The notes under the pieces were generated by a model, which saw only the letters and a list, made by a program, of their open reading frames with translations, did no database searches and was not told the DNA's origin. Shown here one piece after another: positions 58,278 to 64,000 of a stretch of DNA of 64,000 nt; positions within the stretch are counted from its first letter, which is position 1; each line of letters begins with the position of its first letter. Source of the stretch: Xenopus tropicalis (lineage: Eukaryota > Chordata > Amphibia > Anura > Pipidae); NCBI RefSeq assembly GCF_000004195.4, contig NC_030678.2, forward strand, positions 35,507,701 to 35,571,700, in the 5' to 3' direction. The translations under genes and the position numbers were made by a program.

Positions 58278-58504
58278 CAGTGAAGTAACAATAGAGAAAG
58301 CAGACCCTGTGGTTGCTGGGGAAGGACTGGGAGACAGGGGGGTCTGGAGTGCAGGGGTCTGCTTCATGTATGAGAGCGACAGGGAGTGTGGATTTATATG
58401 CAAGTGGGTAGGGGGATGTCGGCAAAGTAGGGTTATCTACTCTGCGTCAGGCCTCTCCAAAAACTTAATTGTGGGGGGCCCAGCCCAGAGTAGTTACACC
58501 ACTG
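58278..58504. mobile_element. hAT MITE, 227 bp, decayed duplication
   Basis: The ends CAGTGAAGTAACA and TAGTTACACCACTG are inverted and the interior GAGAAAGCAGACCCTGTGG is a familiar frog hAT MITE body. The flanks GTTATGGG and CATATGGA agree at 5 of 8 bases. A 147-codon frame starting at 58273 runs through and past this element and is not a gene. Confidence 0.6.
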
Positions 58505-60035
58505 CATATGGACTGCAGCATCTGGAATGCCTTGAGACAATTGTTAGGACAGGGCTTCTGACATTACTTGCATACACAGATGCTCCATGTGGCACCAGAA
58601 AAGGACACGCATGTAAAAAAAACATGCTCTTCCTTACATGTCTTCTGCATGTTTATTGTGTCCACATCTTTGTGTCCTCAGAATGTGGCACATGTGTGCT
58701 TGATAAAGGTACATAAAAATATAGGGCAGCAAGTTGCATTGTGAGGGTAGAAATGTTTAAATAAATGAGCCATTTAGTCTTCTACATTATACACTTGTTT
58801 CTAGGAATATTCCTTTCTAAAAATAAAACCTCTCTCAGTGAGAATTTCAAAGACATTACTGTGTCCAAATTTATAGCTCAGCTTTAAGAGCCAAAAAAAA
58901 TATATATTTCCGTCATCTCCAATTTATTTTATGTCCTGCACAGGACTGGAATTGAGAGACAGGTTCCGTAATTGGTGGAATCGAATGCCGCGTGCGTTAT
59001 TTATAAACACTGAAAGGTCACCAGCGTATAACGAGAGATGGGAATTTTAAGGTAGAGACATAAAAAGACAAAGATGGGTGGCAGTAATATATACCTTGTC
59101 TAATAATATTTGTGATTAACTTTGTTATGGAAATGTGGGTACAGACCTTTCCTCCTTCCACTTCAAAGCTGCTATGTGGGTACTTTATGCTGAATTTTCA
59201 CTTGTGACAGATGTATGATGCCCAATTGGCAAATGTGATCATGCCACCCCCTCCAACTGAAATGTTGTAAACTCCTAGAACCTCCCACATGTTAAACATA
59301 GAAGTTAACTGAGCATGCATACACGTTTCCAGTCCGTAAAGGTTGTGACTTGCTTATCCTGCCTCTTAAAAGGAAACTATTGTGAAAATTTAAACCTTTT
59401 ATAAGTTTCATCTCACTGTAATAAGAATCTTTTAAAAATAATCAATTTAAAATTCTCATACATGGGCGGGTGTGCTATTTTCCTAGAAGCTGTACTAGAG
59501 CTCACTCTTTTAAAATAATGGACTGTGACAGAAATAATGGGGCTCATTCATCAACACTGAGCAAATTAGCCCATAGGAAGTAACCCGTAGCAAACAATCA
59601 GTATTTTACGAGCACTGGGAGACCGGCGCGCTCTTACCTTCAGACGCACCAGTCTCCCAGATTCGTATCCTTTGGGACACACATACGTATCAATGTTGGC
59701 ACTGCTCTGCTCCATGCTGTGATGTTAGCAGATACTCACCAAATTTAAAGTTAAATAGTGCCTCACAGCAGAAAGTTTTGGGACCCCAAAAGGCGTTGGG
59801 AAGACCGGGGTCTAGGTTTATACTAGCAGTCTTTTTTAGCCAGCTGCAGGTAGAACAATGAAAGCAACAATTTGATTGGTTCCCATTGGATACTGCCTAT
59901 GGGCTTGTAGGTGATAAATAACCAACAGTACTGTCTCTTTACCTGCAGGATTTGTGCCGGAGTCAGTTATTTTCTTAGCTTATTGTTTGAGTTGGCGTTG
60001 GTTTTTTAATCTAGCTCTAATACATCTGCCCCCCT
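58505..60035. other. No gene; diverged repeat at about 59.54-60.03 kb
   Basis: GGGGCTCATTCATCAACACTG with CATAGGAAGTAACCCGTAGC is one end of a common interspersed repeat, apparently interrupted at about 59611-59840 by a GC-richer segment (GGGAGACCGGCGCGC), with the partner sequence resuming near 59860. Boundaries are unclear. Confidence 0.4.
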
Positions 60036-62100
60036 AAAATTAAAGCCCACCAAAAATGTACAAGGCCTGACTGTTAATCAAAATCTGACTCTGATTTCTG
60101 CATAAAGAGTGAATGAACATACACATACAGAACAACTAGATGTTGAATGAATTTGCTACTCAGTGCAAATCTAAAGGGAAGTGTACAAAAATTGAGTCCA
60201 CAGAAATGTCACCATTCACATTAATGCATTCATGTATTCAGATCATCAAGGAATTTAATCCTGATTTTAACAGGCTGAAAGCTGCTAGAACTTGCTTATG
60301 AGCAACCATGGAACAGTCCATATAGTTATGGCCAACGGGGCAGATAGTTCTATGAGCAGAACTATCTTCAGTGGGGTACAAGTTGCTGGGCAGCAGTTTT
60401 TATGCACTGGGAAAGTAAGATACTCCATTGCACCTTATATATTTATTTCTTTCATTCAAGGAGGAGGTTTCACATGAAGGAGAGCAGGAGAGTGTGTATA
60501 TGGTGTCAGTTACCATTATATCATACATAATATATATAGCTCCCAAAATACAGTTCAGTAACAGCTGGAGAGCTGCAGATTTCATTATTAATGTAGCCCT
60601 ACACAGGGTAATGTGCCCCATGCCCAGCCACCACTAAGGATATCCCTATATATGAGGAATGGCTTTGTTGCATCAAGCAACATACTACCCTTCAATTCAG
60701 TGTATCAGTGTGGAGAAGAATAAATGCACAGGAAAATAATAATAATATTTTCATGTAACATGTATTTTCAATTTCCAAAAAACTACAAATTTAACGAAGC
60801 AGAATAGAATAAAAAGCTCTGTTCTTCTCCATGTCACAATGTAGCCAACAAATAAAAGAGGGCAGATCAACCCAGACAAACACAGGAAACTAGTTAGATG
60901 TTAGATGGACAATGTTTTATTAAGTCATGTGCCTTACCACAATGATATCATGTCAGGTTATTAATATCTAAAGGCTAAATGTGAACTAAAAATTGGCCTG
61001 TACATTGTGTTGACATGACAAGGCAATATCAGAGCAAATGAAATGCAATCCACATATGGTTTGGAGAGAGGTGCTTCTTATTACCAAGGATTAAGCCTTT
61101 CACCTCTTCAGTACCCCCTATCATGAATATTACATCTGAAACAATAACACTGCAGGTGCCTTCAGGCATGATGTTCGTGACCACCGCAGGAGAACTACAT
61201 GGAACAGTGGGAGATGCTGGCTGAGATCTAACGTGTAACTGAAATTCAAAAATACAAACAAATAAATGAAAGACTTAAAAATTCTCAGTGGAGGTGCCAT
61301 GAGCAAGCAGACAATGCAGGACCTGCTTGGACCCTTCAACCTTTGGTCCTTTAGCTTCTTCTGTAGAATCATGTATAGCCAGTTTTATTGTGTGACAAAC
61401 CATTCCTTTGATGCATATGGCAATGATACATACAGGGTTGAAAACAGAAAATTTGTTATAAGGCCCCTCCCAAATGCCTATAACCACAATTTGTTTCTCC
61501 CATCTCTCTGTCCTTTATGTTCCTACAATAGGGATTTGACCCCCTCACACAGTTATTTTTCCATCTAAAGAAAATAGTTTATTTTTACAATAAGCTACAC
61601 TCTTTTGTGTAGATTTGTAGCATTATTCTACTAACCCAAAGCCTTCTGTGCAGAATACCTTTTTGCTCTTGTGCTTTACAGAAAATATTAACTTTCTTCT
61701 AAATTAGACTATAGAATTTTCAGCTATTTTAGTTACCTGGTTATAGGTCGGGTTGCTAAACCTGGTGCAAACCTTCTGGCCTTTTTTTTAAATATCCCTT
61801 ATAAAAGGGAAAAAGGAGAGAGAAGTGTACAGAGCAAAGTAGCTTTAGGTGTATTGGCTGGAGAAAGCATTTATGAACCAGAGGAGAGGAAGCATACAGG
61901 GAGAGCAGGTGGAACAGGTCTCTTTTTTATTACTGTATTTGTGGTTAAATCTCTTTCAGCTCAATTCGGTGGGGTCTCTGATATTGGTAGGAGCTTTGTT
62001 ATTTGAAAGACATGCCATTGTAGACTTTGGCAGTTTTGACTGCAGAATTTTTACAGACTGTAGTGTATAGGAGCCCGTAACTGCCAGGAGTAACCTCTTT
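60036..62100. other. No gene recognised
   Basis: About 2 kb of AT-rich sequence. Short frames on both strands near 61130-61570 show no recognisable similarity. Confidence 0.45.
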
Positions 62101-62393
62101 GGTGAGACAGGAGAGCTCTGCCAACCCCGGTATTCACCCACACCCTTTTGGGGCCTCAGACTTTCTGTGGCAGGACTGACATTGCACCTGAAGAAGGGGT
62201 CACCCCCGAAAGCTTGTGCTGTTTGTTCATTTCTGCAAATAAATGATTTAAAGGCATTGCCTACACACTGGAGTGCTTCTTCCCCTTTGCAAAGATACAT
62301 GGAAAAAAGGCTTGGGAGCGGCTGTGGAAGTTAAGCACCCTTTGAGAACATGTATGTAAGTGGTGTGCTGAAGATTTTTCTTTATGAGGACTG

Positions 62394-62714
62394 ACAGGGA
62401 TCCTACTCACGGCCAAGGTTAATTCCAGAAGCGCGGTACAGAAGGGATCAGGCAGAAGCAAGGTCAGAGTCAGGCAAAGGTCAGTGGCAGGCAGCGAAGA
62501 ATCATAGTCAAAAAGTCAGGCAAGGAGTCAAAACCAGGTAATCAAATACAAAGCTTAGTGAGGATCTAGGAACACAGAACTAGCCTGGGCAACTTGAAAT
62601 GAATAGAGTAGCGCCTTTTAAGCTTGAAGTTAGGAGTGCAAGAGCACGCCTAACTGCAGGAGCCCGGGGACCGGTGCGTATACAGGTAGGGGCCAGTTAC
62701 CCGGGGCTCCTTAC
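62394..62714 (-). mobile_element. LTR-like fragment, probably Ty3/gypsy type
   Basis: Read on the minus strand it begins TGTAAGGAGCCCCGGG and continues with the CTGACTTTTTGACT, CTGCCTGCCACTGACC and TTTGCCTGACTCTGACC motifs characteristic of a vertebrate gypsy-type LTR. The other end is not clear. A second copy of its first 138 bp occurs at 63379-63516 as part of a local duplication. Confidence 0.45.
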
Positions 62715-64000
62715 ACAAATAATGCTGCATAAATCATAGTCTGTGCCACTGTTGTATTATATTGTATATTGTAAAACTGGTGAGGAGCAATGTTCCTTCT
62801 AAGCTGTGGGCTTGCACGTGCATGCACAAATTTTGAGGCCAGCGCAAATTGTGGTGCACACAAAGAATTTTGTACGAAAACAATTTGGGGCAGATTTACT
62901 AAAATTTGAACTTTTCTCATTTTTTCAATTTATAAAAATTCAAATAAACTCATGTTCACAAATGTTTGAAATGTATCCAAAAATCTGAAATGAAAAAGAA
63001 CATGCGGTAAAAGTCGCAAATTTTTTAACTTGCCAAATGAAAACGGAGACTTTTTCCAATTGTCGCACAAAAACTAGTGTTTAAAATCCGAAATCCTCTA
63101 AAGTTTTGAAGCAAAGAAAGATCTTCCAAAGAAAGGGAAGGGACATCTGCCATTGACTTCTACAGGATTTCAGCAAGTTTTAGCTGTTTTTTTGCATAGT
63201 AAACCTCAAAGCTGCGGCTTTTCTTTCCTTGACTTTTAGCGCTAAAAAATTCAAATCAGAAGAAAAAATAAAATCCAACTGTTAGTTAAGGGCCCCCTGA
63301 AAATAATTGTTTTGTGCACATAGCCGAAAAGGAATAAGCGTAAACATTGGCGAGGATTGGTACTGTAAGTAATTGCCTGAACTAGCCTGGGCAACTTGAA
63401 ATGAATAGAGTAGCGCCTTTTAAGCTTGAAGTTAGGAGTGCAAGAGCGCACCTAACTGCAGGAGCCCGGGGACCGGTGCGTATACAGGTAGGGGCCAGTT
63501 ACCCGGGGCTCCTTACACAAATAATGCTGCATAAATCATAGTCTGTGCCACTGTTGTATTATATTGTATATTGTAAAACTGGGGAGGAGCAATGTTCCTT
63601 CTAAGCTGTGGGCTTGCACGTGCATGCACAAATTTTGAGGCCAGCGCAAATTGTGGTGCACACAAAGAATTTTGTACGAAAACAATTTGGGGCAGATTTA
63701 CTAAAATTTGAACTTTTCTCATTTTTTCAATTTATAAAAATTCAAATAAACTCATGTTCACAAATGTTTGAAATGTATCCAAAAATCTGAAATGAAAAAT
63801 GAAAAACATGCGGTAAAAGTCGCAAATTTTTTAACTTGCCAAATGAAAACTGAGACTTTTTCCAATTGTCGCACAAAAACTAGTGTTTAAAATCCGAAAT
63901 CCTCTAAAGTTTTGAAGCAAAGAAAGATCTTCCAAAGAAAGGGAAGGGACATCTGCCATTGACTTCTACAGGATTTCAGCAAGTTTTAGCTGTTTTTTTG
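62577..64000. repeat. 802-bp tandem duplication, second copy cut by the window edge
   Basis: The sequence from GAACTAGCCTGGGCAAC at 62577 recurs at 63379, an offset of exactly 802 bp, and stays nearly identical to the end of the window except for a few substitutions and a small insertion near 63799. Each unit contains the start of the LTR-like fragment, 62715-62880 type flank and the left part of a Harbinger-like MITE. The number of copies beyond 64000 cannot be seen. Confidence 0.92.
62887..63260. mobile_element. Harbinger-like MITE, left end in each duplicated unit
   Basis: It starts GGGGCAGATTTACTAAAATT and contains GAAGCAAAGAAAGATCTTCC, both shared with the 7518-8124 element. A matching copy begins at about 63689. 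I could not find the right terminus. Confidence 0.5.

Noticed and set aside
58273..58716. 147-codon plus-strand open frame
   Set aside because: Its first half is the hAT MITE 58278-58504 and the rest has no recognisable domain or coding character.
62188..62215. Hammerhead-ribozyme-like core (CTGAAGA, short GGGG/CCCC stem, GAAA)
   Set aside because: The CUGANGA and GAAA boxes are present, but the base of stem II is mispaired and the position expected to be the cleavage residue is G, which hammerheads do not accept. The surrounding stem I cannot be built convincingly.

Overview
The window is vertebrate, non-coding and dominated by transposable elements. The repeat families I recognise by eye fit a frog of the genus Xenopus: TTAA-flanked T2-type MITEs, Harbinger-type MITEs with 3-bp TTA/TAA duplications, many hAT MITEs with 8-bp duplications, Tc1 elements, CR1/L2-type LINE fragments and a tRNA-derived SINE. 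The species is inferred. No bacterial-style genes, operons or CRISPR arrays are visible. Most open frames in the window are chance frames inside repeats.

Layout. 0-9 kb: hairpin-rich foldback repeats, a T2-like element carrying a 441-bp insertion, a Harbinger MITE and a TA-flanked MITE. 9-19 kb: a full Tc1 element (12.5-14.1 kb) whose transposase has one stop just before the catalytic Glu; a three-layer nest of MITEs (14.3-15.9 kb); two hAT MITEs. 19-24.5 kb: mostly quiet sequence, LINE and MITE remnants, and the only candidate host gene piece, a CpG-rich first coding exon with an upstream TATA box on the minus strand (23.7-23.98 kb). 24.5-34.6 kb: a 10-kb block bounded by two directly repeated 285-bp hAT MITEs, with a perfect 8-bp duplication only on the outer sides. 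The block holds a 34-bp minisatellite, about 20 copies of a 120-150 bp repeat (each with an inverted CCAAT box and usually a GC-box-like motif), a SINE and a second Tc1 element with an uninterrupted 330-aa transposase frame. 34.6-45 kb: hAT and T2 MITEs, a dead CR1 reverse transcriptase fragment and a four-hairpin T2 MITE. 45.3-47.9 kb: a complete Harbinger-type element carrying only a two-exon Myb/SANT-like accessory gene. 48-64 kb: more MITEs, a retroviral or Ty3-like LTR with a tRNA-Lys-type primer binding site and leader but no gag/pol, and an 802-bp tandem duplication running off the right edge.

The most unusual structure is the 24.5-34.6 kb block, which looks like a eukaryotic composite (macro-) transposon or a circle integrated by homology. 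Second is the Harbinger element that keeps the DNA-binding helper gene but has no transposase.
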